Source: an uncultured bacterium (GTDB lineage: Bacteria; Verrucomicrobiota; Kiritimatiellia; CAIVKH01). From it: DNA of 64,000 nt. Below are positions 1-9,221 of this stretch, in pieces. The translations under genes and the position numbers were made by a program. Positions within the stretch are counted from its first letter, which is position 1. Every line of letters begins with the position of its first letter. Where the stretch lies: NCBI GenBank assembly GCA_937958885.1, contig CALGMT010000055.1, forward strand, positions 1-64,000, given 5' to 3'. The notes under the pieces were generated by a model. That model was not told the origin of the DNA. It did no database searches and was given only the letters and a program-made list of their open reading frames with translations.

Positions 1-28
1 AAAGATCTGCCGGCTAGTCGACGGCCGC

Positions 29-409
29 ATTCACCGGCGGGGCAAGCCCGCCGGGGTCTTGAATAACGCGCCCGTGGTGGGTTGTCACGCCCCCGTCCGG
101 CTTGCCCGGACGGAGCGAAAGTTCTGTCCGCTATCCCGACGGCCGCATTCAAATGTCGAATGTCGAGATGTGACCCCAATCGGGCCGGGTGTTCGGCGGA
201 ATAGGCGGTGCGGAGGGGAGATTGACGGTGTGCGGGTAGTCGGCGGACTCATTCACCGGCGGGGCAAGCCCGCCGGGGTCTTGAATAACGCGCCCGTGGT
301 GGGTTGTCACGCCCCCGTCCGGCTTGCCCGGACGGAGCGAAAGATCTGCCAGCTAGCCAGCGGCCGCATTCACCAGCGTGGCGAGCCCGCCGGGGTCTTG
401 GGCAACGCG
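29..409. repeat. Tandem hairpin repeats (two perfect 93-bp copies plus a partial third)
   Basis: Positions 29-121 and 251-343 are identical over 93 bp (offset 222), and 368-409 is a diverged partial third copy. Each full copy holds two strong hairpins with 8-bp stems: CCGGCGGG/CCCGCCGG around a GCAAG loop (34-54 and 256-276), and CCGTCCGG/CCGGACGG around a CTTGC loop (93-113 and 315-335). The two loops are reverse complements of each other. I see no convincing gene in 1-497; the open frame across the repeats has no recognisable domain. This looks like a GC-rich REP-type intergenic repeat. Its function is unknown. Confidence 0.75.
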
Positions 410-497
410 CGCCCGCCGGGGTCTATGCCAGCGCATCTAAACCGAGAGTGAATCGCGCTCGACACGGGTGGCGAATCGCCTGAAGCTTAACCGCAAT

Positions 498-2150
498 ATG
501 CCGACAGATCAAAAATCCGCGCCCTCGCGGGGGCTCTGGGTGTTGGTGGGCTGCACGCTTGTGATCGGGTTTTTGTTGACCGCTTGGGCATCGCTGGCGA
601 GCGGGGATCGCGAGGCGCGCCGCATCGAATCCGAATTCCATTTCGAGGCGCAAACCCTCGCGCGCGCGGTCGATCGGGAGATGGGCCTGTTTGCGAGTGT
701 GCTCGCCTCGCTCGGCGAGTTGCATACGCTTTCCGACGCGGTCAGCGAGGAGGCCTTCGCCGAATTTGTCGGAAAGGGCCTGCTCCACCAGAAATCAATC
801 CTCGGGCCGTTCGGCTTCGCGCAACGGATTCCATTCGACGTGCGCGCGGCAATCGAGTTCGCGGGCGAGGCGGGGACGGGGCGTTTCCGGATTGTGGATT
901 GGACGCCGCAGGGATTGATGCCGGCCGACGAGCGCGACGAGTATTATCCCCTGACCTACCAGTCGCCGGAGAACGGGCTGGGCTTGCCGCTCGGCGTTGA
1001 TCTCGGCGCGTTGCCGGGCCAGCGCGAGGCCATCGAGCGGATGCGCGCGGGCGGCGGCCCGTCGTTGGGGGCGCCGATCCAGGCGCCGGACCCGTCCGCG
1101 CCATCCGGTTTCCTTATCCTTGCGCCGATTTCGGCGGGCGGCGAGTTTCGCGGCTTCACAGTGGCGCGTCTCTGGCCTCAGCTATTGCTTGAACGCGCGC
1201 TGCGCCAGGCCCGGTTGCAACAAGTGCAGGTGACGTTCTACGATCCGGCGTACGGCGTGCCGCCCGCCGCCGACACCGCCCTGTATGTCGCCGAATTTTC
1301 CGTGGCGCTCGCCGATCAGGAGTGGGTGCTGCGGTGCGAGGCGGGGGAGGAGTATCGCGCGGTCCGGGGCGCGGGCGTTGCGCGGTGGATCATGGCGGGC
1401 GGGGTGGCCGGCACGCTGTTGCTCGCGGCGACGCTCGGCCAGCTCGCGGGCCGCGCCCGCGCGATTGAGCGCACCGTGCGCGAGCGGACGGAGGAGCTGC
1501 GCGAAGCCAACCGGCAGTTGGCGGAGGAGATGGACGAGCGCGCGCGTCTGGAGGAGGCCATGCACACCGCGGCGCTCCGCGAGCAACAGCGCATCGGCCA
1601 GGATTTGCACGATTCGCTCGGCCAGAAGTTGACCGGCGCGGTCTTCCTCGCGCGCGCGCTCGCTTCCGCCCCGGAGTCCGCGCGCGCCGAGTCGCTCGAA
1701 AAATTGATCGACTTGCTGAAAGATGCGATCGCGCAGGTGCGGCGCACCGCGCGCGGCCTCGCGCCGCTCGAGGTCGGCGAGGATGGCCTTGCTCCCGGCC
1801 TACGCCGTCTCGCGGAGGAAACGTGCGACGTGTTCAACATCGCGTGTTCGTTCAAAGAGACCGGGGCGCCGCCGGCGCTGGCGCCGGAGGCCGCCGCGCA
1901 TGTCTATCACATCGCGCAGGAGGCCGTGACCAACGCCGTGCGGCACGGCAAGGCGACGGAGATCCGGATCACGCTTTCGCCCGACGCGCTGCGCGTGGAG
2001 GATAACGGGCTCGGTTTCGACGCCGGCGCGACTGCGAGGGGCGCGGGGTTGCGCATCATGCGGCATCGCGCCGCGCGCGCGGGCGCGGCGTTCGAGATCC
2101 GTTCGGCGCCCGGCCGCACGGAGGTCGCTGTTTTGTTTCGATCGGCGTGA
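498..2150 (+). CDS. CHASE-domain sensor histidine kinase (HisKA_3/NarL-type)
   Basis: A membrane sensor kinase of about 550 residues. A transmembrane segment lies near residues 12-34. An extracytoplasmic CHASE-like region (about 45-265) binds an unknown ligand. A second transmembrane helix (about 295-315) leads into a short coiled coil. The dimerisation/phosphoacceptor motif REQQRIGQDLHDSLGQ (about 360-376) carries the His, as in HisKA_3 kinases that pair with LuxR-type regulators. The HATPase region (about 455-550) has an N-box (AQEAVTNAVRHG) and a G-box (DNGLGFD). I chose ATG 498; an in-frame GTG at 468 would add ten residues with no better ribosome site. No response regulator is adjacent, so it is an orphan here. 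It converges on the ClC gene with about 20 bp between the stops. Confidence 0.85.
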   Translation: MPTDQKSAPSRGLWVLVGCTLVIGFLLTAWASLASGDREARRIESEFHFEAQTLARAVDREMGLFASVLASLGELHTLSDAVSEEAFAEFVGKGLLHQKSILGPFGFAQRIPFDVRAAIEFAGEAGTGRFRIVDWTPQGLMPADERDEYYPLTYQSPENGLGLPLGVDLGALPGQREAIERMRAGGGPSLGAPIQAPDPSAPSGFLILAPISAGGEFRGFTVARLWPQLLLERALRQARLQQVQVTFYDPAYGVPPAADTALYVAEFSVALADQEWVLRCEAGEEYRAVRGAGVARWIMAGGVAGTLLLAATLGQLAGRARAIERTVRERTEELREANRQLAEEMDERARLEEAMHTAALREQQRIGQDLHDSLGQKLTGAVFLARALASAPESARAESLEKLIDLLKDAIAQVRRTARGLAPLEVGEDGLAPGLRRLAEETCDVFNIACSFKETGAPPALAPEAAAHVYHIAQEAVTNAVRHGKATEIRITLSPDALRVEDNGLGFDAGATARGAGLRIMRHRAARAGAAFEIRSAPGRTEVAVLFRSA

Positions 2151-2171
2151 TGCGAGCGCGGCGAGGCTGTT

Positions 2172-4280
2172 TTATCGCCGGGGGAGTCGCTTGAGGTCGT
2201 CATCGCGGCCGCAGAGGATCAGGGCGTCGCGGGGGGCGATGATGTAGTCGCTGCGGGGGATGCGCGGGACGAGGCGTGCCTGCGTATCGTCGGAAGCGCG
2301 CTCTTTGATCAAGACCACGTTCACGCCGAAGCGCTCGGGCAATGCGGCGTCGCGGAGGGTTTTCTTCCAGAACGACGGAGGCGGGCGCCATTCGAGGATC
2401 GAAAAGCCCTCGACGAGAGGCACCGGTTCGCCTGCGGTCAGGTCCTGCACCTGCTGGGCGAGCACGTCGGCCGTGTCGCGTTTGATGATTTCCTGATTGT
2501 ACACGGCGACAACATCGCGGTGCCGCAGCGCGCCGACGAGGCGGCGCGTGTCGGGCGCGTCCACGACCGGCAGCTCAGACAGGCCCGTTGCGCCGAATTG
2601 GGACATGGCGCTGCGAATATCGTCTTCCGGAGTGCACACCGGCATCTGTTCGCGGGCGAGGTCAAGCGCGAGCACCCCGTGACGGAGCGCATCGCGCTTG
2701 AGCATGACCTGTTTCAGATCGGCGAGGTGGATGGCGCCGACAAAACGGCCGTCCGGTTGCGTGACGTACACGCAATCGTGCGCGCCGGTCAGCAGTTGTT
2801 CGAGGACGCGGGCGGCGGGCGTCTCCGGCGCGACGCGCGGCGGATCGGCGCGCATGGCGTCGCGGACGGGCCTCCGCTGGAACACGTCGAGCGAGCGCCC
2901 GCGAAACAGGTCCACGCCTTGCCGGATCAGCCGCCAGGTGTAGATGGATTCGCGATGCAGGCGGCTGGAGATCAGCGTGCTCAAGATGCAGACGGTCATC
3001 AGCGGGAGAATGATGGTGTAGGTGCCGGTTAGCTCGAAGATCATGATCATTGCGGTGATCGGCGCGTGCATAGCGCCGGCGACCAGCCCGCCCATGCCGA
3101 CGAGCGCATAGCTGCCGGGCGATCCGTTCGGCACGCCGGGCAGCCAGTGCGTGAAGTGCCCGACCAGCCCGCCCGCCATCGCGCCGATGAAGAGGGATGG
3201 AGCGAAGACGCCGCCGGATCCGCCGGAACACAGCGTGAATGACGTCGCCGCCATTTTCAACGCGAGCAACAGGGCCAGCAGATACCACGGCAGCGCATCG
3301 ACCAATGCCGCGTTGACCGTGCCGTAGCCGTCGCCATAGATCGTCGGCAGCCACACGCCGATCCCGGCAGTGAGCAGGCCGCCGACCGCGGGTTTCCAGA
3401 GGCCGGGGAGGCGACGCCAGCCGTCGAATTCGTTTTCCATCCGGATCATCAGCCGTTTGAACCAAACGGATATGAACCCGCAAAACACGCCGAGCGCGGC
3501 GTACATCAGCAACTCGTTGCCGCCGGCCAGCTCGTACGCAGGCGCATGAAAGACCGGTTCGTTGCCCCACGCGCCGCGCGCGACGACCGTCGCGACGACA
3601 GCGGCAATCACGATGGGGCTGAACTGCAAAATGCCGAACTCGCCGAGGATCACTTCGACGGCGAATATCGTGCCTGCGATCGGCGCGTTGAAGGTCGCCG
3701 CGATGCCCGCCGCAGCGCCGCAGCCTGCCAGAATGCGCAACTGCCGCGGCGGCATGCGGAGCGCCTGGCCGACGGAAGATGCGATGGCCGCGCCGATTTG
3801 GATGATCGGACCCTCGCGCCCCGCGGAACCGCCGGAGGAAATGGTCAACGCGGAGGCGACGGACTTCACGATCACCAGGCGTTTGCGCATCAATCCGTTT
3901 CGCTCCGCGACCGCGCGGATCACCTCCGGCACGCCGTGTCCGCCGGCCTCCGGCGCGAAAAAGCGCACGATCGGACCCACCGCAAGCCCGCCGAGAATGG
4001 GCATGAGGGCGAGGCGCCATTCGGGCTGGCTCCACAGCGCGGCCGCCGCATCCATCGGCGCGCCCCAGAACAGGAGTTGAAACACATGAATCAGTTTGTG
4101 CAGCGCGATCGCGCCCACGCCGCACAGCAGCCCGACCACAACCGCGACGGCGAGCATGAAGGCATGTTCGTAATACCGCAAGCGATCGAGCCACTGACCG
4201 GCAAGCCGCGCGGCCCAGCGCACCAGTGGAAGCCGGATGCGCCAACTGGCGGATGTCTCGTTCCTAGATGCGCTTCTCAT
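2172..4280 (-). CDS. ClC-family chloride transporter with CBS pair and RCK-C domain
   Basis: An inner-membrane ClC anion channel or Cl-/H+ exchanger of 702 residues. The hydrophobic core (about 35-440) carries the signature GSAGREGP with its gating Glu (near 153) and GSGGVFAPSLFIGA (near 355), which line the anion path. A tandem CBS pair follows (about 455-590), normally a nucleotide-sensing regulatory module. The last 80 residues (WRPPPSFWKKTLRDAALP to GRDDDLKRL) resemble the TrkA-C/RCK-C ligand-binding domain of potassium channels. ClC-CBS-RCK_C is a long architecture compared with the 440-residue E. coli protein. It probably serves chloride or pH homeostasis; channel versus antiporter cannot be decided from sequence alone. 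Confidence 0.9.
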   Translation of the reverse strand: MRSASRNETSASWRIRLPLVRWAARLAGQWLDRLRYYEHAFMLAVAVVVGLLCGVGAIALHKLIHVFQLLFWGAPMDAAAALWSQPEWRLALMPILGGLAVGPIVRFFAPEAGGHGVPEVIRAVAERNGLMRKRLVIVKSVASALTISSGGSAGREGPIIQIGAAIASSVGQALRMPPRQLRILAGCGAAAGIAATFNAPIAGTIFAVEVILGEFGILQFSPIVIAAVVATVVARGAWGNEPVFHAPAYELAGGNELLMYAALGVFCGFISVWFKRLMIRMENEFDGWRRLPGLWKPAVGGLLTAGIGVWLPTIYGDGYGTVNAALVDALPWYLLALLLALKMAATSFTLCSGGSGGVFAPSLFIGAMAGGLVGHFTHWLPGVPNGSPGSYALVGMGGLVAGAMHAPITAMIMIFELTGTYTIILPLMTVCILSTLISSRLHRESIYTWRLIRQGVDLFRGRSLDVFQRRPVRDAMRADPPRVAPETPAARVLEQLLTGAHDCVYVTQPDGRFVGAIHLADLKQVMLKRDALRHGVLALDLAREQMPVCTPEDDIRSAMSQFGATGLSELPVVDAPDTRRLVGALRHRDVVAVYNQEIIKRDTADVLAQQVQDLTAGEPVPLVEGFSILEWRPPPSFWKKTLRDAALPERFGVNVVLIKERASDDTQARLVPRIPRSDYIIAPRDALILCGRDDDLKRLPRR

Positions 4281-4437
4281 GGCGTAAAAGAACGCAGGCT
4301 ACCCTCTTTTATGGGCGGAATCCCAATCAAATCGGGACAATGGCGAGACGGCAGCGCGCGGTCGGCGGACGCGGAAAACCGCTTGAAACGCGCGCCGCGT
4401 GCATGGCCTACTGCGGGTTTTCGCCTGCGATCCGTCG

Positions 4438-5856
4438 ATGCTGTTCAATAGTTTCCAGTTCATCCTTTTTTTTGTGGCGGTGTTCGGCCTCTACGTTGCG
4501 TTGCCGCGCAAGGCGCAGAACCGGTTGCTGCTGGTCTCGAGCTACATCTTTTACGGCTCGTGGGACTGGCGGTTTCTGTTCCTGCTCGCGTTTTCGACGG
4601 CGGCGGACTTCATGTTCGGGCGCTGGATCGAGGCGTCCCCTGATACGCGCCGCCGCAAACAGCTCGTCGCCGCGAGCGTCGCGGTCAACCTGACCTGCCT
4701 CGGTTTTTTCAAGTACTACAATTTCTTTGTCGAATCGTTCACCGATCTTTGCGCGCTGTTCGGCGTGACGCCGGACCTGCCGACGCTGAAAGTGATCCTG
4801 CCGGTCGGCATCTCATTCTACACCTTCCAGTCGCTGAGCTACACGATTGACGTGTACCGGCGCCGGCTGACCGCGACGAAGAGCCTGGAGGACTTCGCCT
4901 TGTTTGTGGCGTTCTTCCCCCAGCTCGTCGCCGGCCCCATTGAACGCGCGACGAATCTGCTGACGCAGATTGCGTCCGACCGCCGCGTGAGCCACTACGG
5001 TCTGACCCACGGTCTTTACCTCGTGTTGTGGGGCTTCTTCCAAAAAATATTCGTCGCCGACAACCTCGCGATGATCGTGGACCGCATCTTCGCATCCGGC
5101 TACGCCCCATCCGGCGGCGAGGTCGTGCTCGGCGGCTACGCGTTCTTCTTCCAAATCTACTGCGATTTCGCCGGCTACTCGAACATCGCCCGCGGCATCG
5201 CGCTCTGCATGGGCTTCCGCTTCATGCTGAATTTCAACCTGCCGCTGTTCGCCGTGAGTCCGTCGGATTTCTGGGGCCGCTGGCACTTGAGTTTGTCCAC
5301 CTGGCTGCGCGACTACCTCTTCACGCCATTGGGCGGGTTTCGCAAGGGGCCGCTGATGGCGTATCGCAATCTGATGATTACGATGGCGATTTGCGGGTTC
5401 TGGCACGGCGCGGCGTGGCACTTCATCTTCTGGGGCCTCTACGAGGGGGTGTTGCTCGCGGCGCACCGCACGCTGATTGCGTGGGCGCCGCTCGCGCGAT
5501 TCGGCGAATGGCTCACCAGGCGGCCCGTCGCCTACGCCCTGTGCGTCCTGTTTCGTTTCCAGCTCACGGCCTTCGGCGCGATTCTCTTTCGCGCGCAGGA
5601 TATGAAACAGGTGGGCGCGATGGTCCGCGCGCTGGCGGATGGGTGGGGCGAGGCGGAGTGGGGCGCGTGGCTTCGCTATCTCTTTTATGCTGCGCCGCTG
5701 ATTGCGCTCGAGATCGCCCAATTCCGCGCGCGCGACCAGTATGTCGTGCTCAAATGGCCGCTCGTCGCGCGGGTCGCGGTGTATCTCGCGTTGTTCTATG
5801 CGATCGTGATTTTCGGGATGAAAAATGCGCAATCCTTCATCTATTTCCAATTCTGA
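4438..5856 (+). CDS. MBOAT-family membrane O-acyltransferase (AlgI/DltB-like)
   Basis: A 472-residue polytopic membrane protein of the MBOAT family, which moves acyl (usually acetyl) groups across the membrane onto polysaccharides or teichoic acids. The conserved GFWHGAAWHFIFWG motif (near residue 320) holds the active-site His. The family-typical FPQLVAGPI and FWGRWHLSLSTWLRDY motifs are also visible. I chose ATG 4438 (MLFNSFQ...) because it leads directly into the first membrane helix; an upstream ATG at 4399 would add a non-family extension. It overlaps the next gene by 32 bp, so the two are translationally coupled. By analogy with AlgI/AlgJ it supplies acyl groups to the following SGNH protein. 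The acceptor polymer is unknown. Confidence 0.9.
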   Translation: MLFNSFQFILFFVAVFGLYVALPRKAQNRLLLVSSYIFYGSWDWRFLFLLAFSTAADFMFGRWIEASPDTRRRKQLVAASVAVNLTCLGFFKYYNFFVESFTDLCALFGVTPDLPTLKVILPVGISFYTFQSLSYTIDVYRRRLTATKSLEDFALFVAFFPQLVAGPIERATNLLTQIASDRRVSHYGLTHGLYLVLWGFFQKIFVADNLAMIVDRIFASGYAPSGGEVVLGGYAFFFQIYCDFAGYSNIARGIALCMGFRFMLNFNLPLFAVSPSDFWGRWHLSLSTWLRDYLFTPLGGFRKGPLMAYRNLMITMAICGFWHGAAWHFIFWGLYEGVLLAAHRTLIAWAPLARFGEWLTRRPVAYALCVLFRFQLTAFGAILFRAQDMKQVGAMVRALADGWGEAEWGAWLRYLFYAAPLIALEIAQFRARDQYVVLKWPLVARVAVYLALFYAIVIFGMKNAQSFIYFQF

Positions 5857-6829
5857 CGCGCGGCGGCGCCTGCGCTATGCGCGGTGGTCGCGGTCCGGCC
5901 TGCTCTGGACCGTGATCGCGGTCGCGTGCATCGAGTTCGTTCTCTCGCGCACGCTGCCGGGCCATTATTTCCGCCACGAGGTGGACGAACTCCTGCACGA
6001 CGTTCGCACCAAAACCTTTTCCGCGCCCAATGTGTCGCTCGGCAACAGCGTGGGCCGCCAGCTCGACCGCGGCATTAACCGGCTCGAACCCGGCTTCCTC
6101 ACGCCCCTCGCGTCCAACGGCTCGCTCGAAACCACGGGACAGTACCTGTTGTTCCTCCGCTACCTTGACCGCAATCCGATGCCGGAAAATGTGATCCTAT
6201 GGCTCGACAATCCGTTTGCCGGCAATCTGCATCTCATTTACACCGAAAACTATATCCAGCGCTGTTTCCTGCTGTGGCGCGAAATCGCGTTGATCTGCTG
6301 GTGGAAGGGCAGCCCGACCTTCGCCGCGAATATGCTCGCCTACAAGCTCCTCCCTTCCTACCGCTATCGCATGGAAATTCAGGCCGAGTTTCCGGTCCTC
6401 GACACCAAGCGCGTGCACCTCGACATCCAGAATACCGCCTTCATGACCACCGGCCTGTTCAAACCGGAGAGCGCGTTCGTGAAGTGGTGGCAGCGCCGGA
6501 TGCACGGCGACCGCTCCTTGTCCCACGTCGCGTTCGAGCGCCTTCTCCAGCTTTGCCAGGCGAACCAAGTGCGCGTGTATTACATCCCGACCCCGCTACG
6601 CGAGGCCGATGCGCAGGCCCGCGGTCCACGGCAGGGCCGCACGCGGCAAATCGAAATGCTCGAAGACTTGCGCGCGCGCTATCCTGTTCTCCGATTCCTG
6701 CCCGAGGCGCGCGAGTATCCCGAAGACTGGTTCCCCGACAAGGCGCACTTCGCGCCGCGCCTCGTCCCGCGCGTCTCGCGCGAATACCTCGACCTGCTTA
6801 AGGAATGGATGGCCGATGACGCTGGCTGA
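5825..6829 (+). CDS. AlgJ-like SGNH-type acetyltransferase partner of the MBOAT protein
   Basis: A 334-residue protein with one N-terminal membrane anchor (about 22-42) and an extracytoplasmic domain. A block-I-like sequence, SLGNSVGRQ (near residue 70), could carry the nucleophilic Ser. A C-terminal FPDKAHFAP (near 303) matches the Asp-x-x-His pair of SGNH/GDSL enzymes. Position and topology match AlgJ/PatB-type proteins that take acetyl groups from an MBOAT partner and place them on a polymer. The block-I Asp of GDS is Asn here (GNS), which is tolerated in some DUF1574/AlgJ relatives. Assignment rests on these two motifs plus the operon, so it is moderate. Confidence 0.65.
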   Translation: MRNPSSISNSDARRRLRYARWSRSGLLWTVIAVACIEFVLSRTLPGHYFRHEVDELLHDVRTKTFSAPNVSLGNSVGRQLDRGINRLEPGFLTPLASNGSLETTGQYLLFLRYLDRNPMPENVILWLDNPFAGNLHLIYTENYIQRCFLLWREIALICWWKGSPTFAANMLAYKLLPSYRYRMEIQAEFPVLDTKRVHLDIQNTAFMTTGLFKPESAFVKWWQRRMHGDRSLSHVAFERLLQLCQANQVRVYYIPTPLREADAQARGPRQGRTRQIEMLEDLRARYPVLRFLPEAREYPEDWFPDKAHFAPRLVPRVSREYLDLLKEWMADDAG

Positions 6830-7763
6830 CTATGACAAGCGCCACGCTGCGTTGACGGAGGCCTGGCGCGCGCTTCACCGCGCGACCGACACGCCGGAAA
6901 GCTCCGCCGCCGCGCGCGGACTTTACGCCGCTCTGCGTGCGCTCGGCGCCTATGCGCAGCTCGATGCTCCGGCCGACGCCCCGAGCCGCGCCGCGTCCGA
7001 AACCGCCGCCTATGCGCTGCTCGACCGCCTGTGCGCGGAGTCGATTCTGGAGGCGGACGATGTCGCCGCCCTGCGCGCGCTCGCGCCCCACATGAAGGAA
7101 GTCAGTCGCTTCGGTGCGTACTCCGAGGCGCTCGACCGCGCGGGCGTCAACCTCGTCTCGCGCGGCTTGCCCGCTTTGTGGCGTGTCGTCAATGTGCTGC
7201 AGGATGATCTCCGCCGGTCGCGCCCGCGGGCGTTTTATTATCGCCGCGCGCGCCGTTGGGGCGCGGGCGCGCTCGCGGTCTTTGTCGCTTGGATCGCCTG
7301 GCAGACCGCCGTCGTCGCGGCCGGCCTGCTGCGCGACGACGGGTGGCGCGTGACGTACTTCCACAGCATCAGCCTCAAGCGACCGCTCGCGGTGCGCGGC
7401 GAGCGCGAGTTGAGCCGCGATTATGGCCTGCGCGCGCCTGCGTTTCCGATTCGGCGCGACCGCTGGTCCGCGCGGTGGGAGGGGCGCCTTGTCGTGCCCG
7501 AACCCGGCGAATACACCTTTGTCGTGCAAGGGGATGACGGCTATCGCTTTTATCTGAACGGCGAACTGCTGCTCGACCGATGGCGCGATCAGACGTGGCG
7601 CGCCAGCATGGGCAAGGTCGCGATTCGGCTGGAGGCCGGCGAGATTCCCGTGATGGTGGAGCACTATGATCACAAAGGCGAGGCCGCCATTCGCGTACGC
7701 TGGACCGGCGGCCCCATCCCCCGCGACACCCCCCTCGGCGCTCCTCACATCCGGAAGCCCTAA
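6816..7763 (+). CDS. Membrane-anchored PA14-domain protein
   Basis: A 315-residue protein. The N-terminal 145 residues are alpha-helical and of unknown function. A transmembrane helix follows (about 148-170). The outer C-terminal half is a PA14 carbohydrate-binding-type beta domain, with WEGRLVVPEPGEYTF, DDGYRFYLNGELLLD and the closing AAIRVRW strand. The ATG at 6816 overlaps the preceding stop by 14 bp, making this the third gene of a coupled MBOAT-SGNH-PA14 operon. I infer that it binds the polysaccharide being acetylated or holds the complex at the cell surface. No catalytic motif is visible. Confidence 0.75.
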   Translation: MTLADYDKRHAALTEAWRALHRATDTPESSAAARGLYAALRALGAYAQLDAPADAPSRAASETAAYALLDRLCAESILEADDVAALRALAPHMKEVSRFGAYSEALDRAGVNLVSRGLPALWRVVNVLQDDLRRSRPRAFYYRRARRWGAGALAVFVAWIAWQTAVVAAGLLRDDGWRVTYFHSISLKRPLAVRGERELSRDYGLRAPAFPIRRDRWSARWEGRLVVPEPGEYTFVVQGDDGYRFYLNGELLLDRWRDQTWRASMGKVAIRLEAGEIPVMVEHYDHKGEAAIRVRWTGGPIPRDTPLGAPHIRKP

Positions 7764-8162
7764 TGGCGGGAGCGCTGGTCGTTTCCGCCCTGCGCTGATG
7801 CTATTCGGTTCCGCCGTGAGGTTGCTGAAGAGGCCCATATCCATCCTGTAGCCGTCGCGCGATGCCCGCATATCGCGCCTCCCCCTCTCCCGCTTGGTGG
7901 GTGTGGGTTGGGGTGTGGGGGCTGTTGCCCAAGCGGGCCATGGATAAAAAACTCTTTATTCGATCGGAAAACAGCAGTTCGGATCCGGGCCCCCCACGCT
8001 GCGCGGACCGGAGATTGAGGGGGGAGTGGATAACGCAGCCGACATGCCGAAGCCCCTCCGCCGGAGAGGCGCCCGAAGGGCGGGGTGGGTCGGACATGGT
8101 CGGGGCCACAGCCCCGAGGGCATTGATCAAAACCGCCCGCCGCGCCAACCTGCGCGGCGGGT
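7764..8162. repeat. Gene-free stretch with dispersed intergenic repeat sequences
   Basis: No gene is supported here, although several frames are open because of the GC content. About 7878-7925 (read on the minus strand) is a pyrimidine-rich block, CACCCCAACCC... followed by GCGGGAGAGGG, that has a relative at 23804-23848. Positions 8068-8090 share 23 identical bases (GGCGCCCGAAGGGCGGGG then TGGGT) with 50085-50107. Both look like dispersed non-coding repeats. The stretch separates the PA14 operon from the converging end of the secretion operon. Confidence 0.6.
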
Positions 8163-9221
8163 TCACTCCATCGGTTCCTCGCGCCAGAAAACCGGAATGA
8201 TGGATTTATCGGCAACCTGCAGAACCGCCCAAATGCCGGCGCGCACGCCCTGCACCTCGCCAATCGAAACGATGCGCACAAACTTCGTGTCGCGCACGGT
8301 CAGCCATTTCGCGACCTCCGGCTTCATGCCCGCGATCTCGTTCAGATCCTTGATCCCGTCGTCCAGGGTGCCTTCTTTGCCGTCCACGCCAAGGCGCAGT
8401 CGCTTGATGTCTTCGAGAATGATTTCATCCATCTCGCAAATCGCGAGCAGCTCGTCGTCCCCCGCGTCGTTGACGTCGATCTTGCCGTCGCCCCACACAG
8501 TGAGCTTATGCGCGATGCCGCGCATCGGCGGGTCGTCCGGATTGGGGGACGGTCCGCCGTACACGATCGCGTCGGTCCACCCTTTGATCAGGCGCAGCTC
8601 ATCGACCGTCTCCAATGGAGCATTCTTCACCTTGTAGCCGCGCGCCTTGTAAAACGAATCGTCCGACTCCGCCCCATTCATACGATGCAGGTCATCTCCA
8701 TCGATCCAATCGATCAGCGCATCGATCAGTTCATCATATAACTCGGGTGGAATCTCCGCTTGGTCGAGCAACTCCTCCAGAATACAGCGCGCGCTCTCGT
8801 CGGTCGCCGCCTGCATCGCGAGCACGTTGATGTTCCAGCGGCGCGGCTCCGGCAAAATCGACAATTCGAAATGACCCTCGCCAAGTTCTTTGCGTTGACC
8901 GGCGAAGCCCATGCCCAAATGCTGGAACCGATGCGCGAGATGCACCAGTTCCTCGTCGTCCTTCGGTCCGATGGTCAACTCGCCCGTCTCGCCGGTATCG
9001 ACCTGCTTGGTCATCAGCACCTTGGCCCATTCGACGCCGGCCTGCGCGAGATACTGCGCTTTCGTGCGCTTCCGAATGTGGGACGCGATCTCCGCCTCGA
9101 CCCGCATGTCGAACGCCATCGAGGTCACCAGCAGCGCGAGGATCATCAGCGTCCACAGCGCGACGATGAGGACCGAACCCTCGTTGCGTGCGGCGCCGCC
9201 GATCTGTCGCGGAATGCTCAT
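8163..9221 (-). CDS. gspK: Type II secretion minor pseudopilin GspK
   Basis: A 352-residue protein that starts with a type IV pilin-like N-terminus (NEGSVLIVALWTLMILALL) and continues into the GspK fold with a helical insertion (EIPPELYDELIDALIDWIDGDD). GspK normally caps the pseudopilus tip together with GspI and GspJ. The DALIDWIDGD and DVNDAGDDELL stretches match the GspK helix-hairpin-helix region. The processing-site Gly precedes SVLIV; GspK characteristically lacks Glu at +5. I chose the ATG at 9221 because it overlaps the gspJ stop in an ATGA arrangement and keeps the prepilin leader short. It is the last gene of the operon. Confidence 0.88.
   Translation of the reverse strand: MSIPRQIGGAARNEGSVLIVALWTLMILALLVTSMAFDMRVEAEIASHIRKRTKAQYLAQAGVEWAKVLMTKQVDTGETGELTIGPKDDEELVHLAHRFQHLGMGFAGQRKELGEGHFELSILPEPRRWNINVLAMQAATDESARCILEELLDQAEIPPELYDELIDALIDWIDGDDLHRMNGAESDDSFYKARGYKVKNAPLETVDELRLIKGWTDAIVYGGPSPNPDDPPMRGIAHKLTVWGDGKIDVNDAGDDELLAICEMDEIILEDIKRLRLGVDGKEGTLDDGIKDLNEIAGMKPEVAKWLTVRDTKFVRIVSIGEVQGVRAGIWAVLQVADKSIIPVFWREEPME

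Noticed and set aside
59-451. A 130-codon open frame over the hairpin repeats
   Set aside because: It only translates the two repeat copies, has no recognisable domain and no ribosome site.
8026-8637. A 203-codon plus-strand open frame
   Set aside because: It mostly overlaps gspK antisense and repeat sequence and has no domain.
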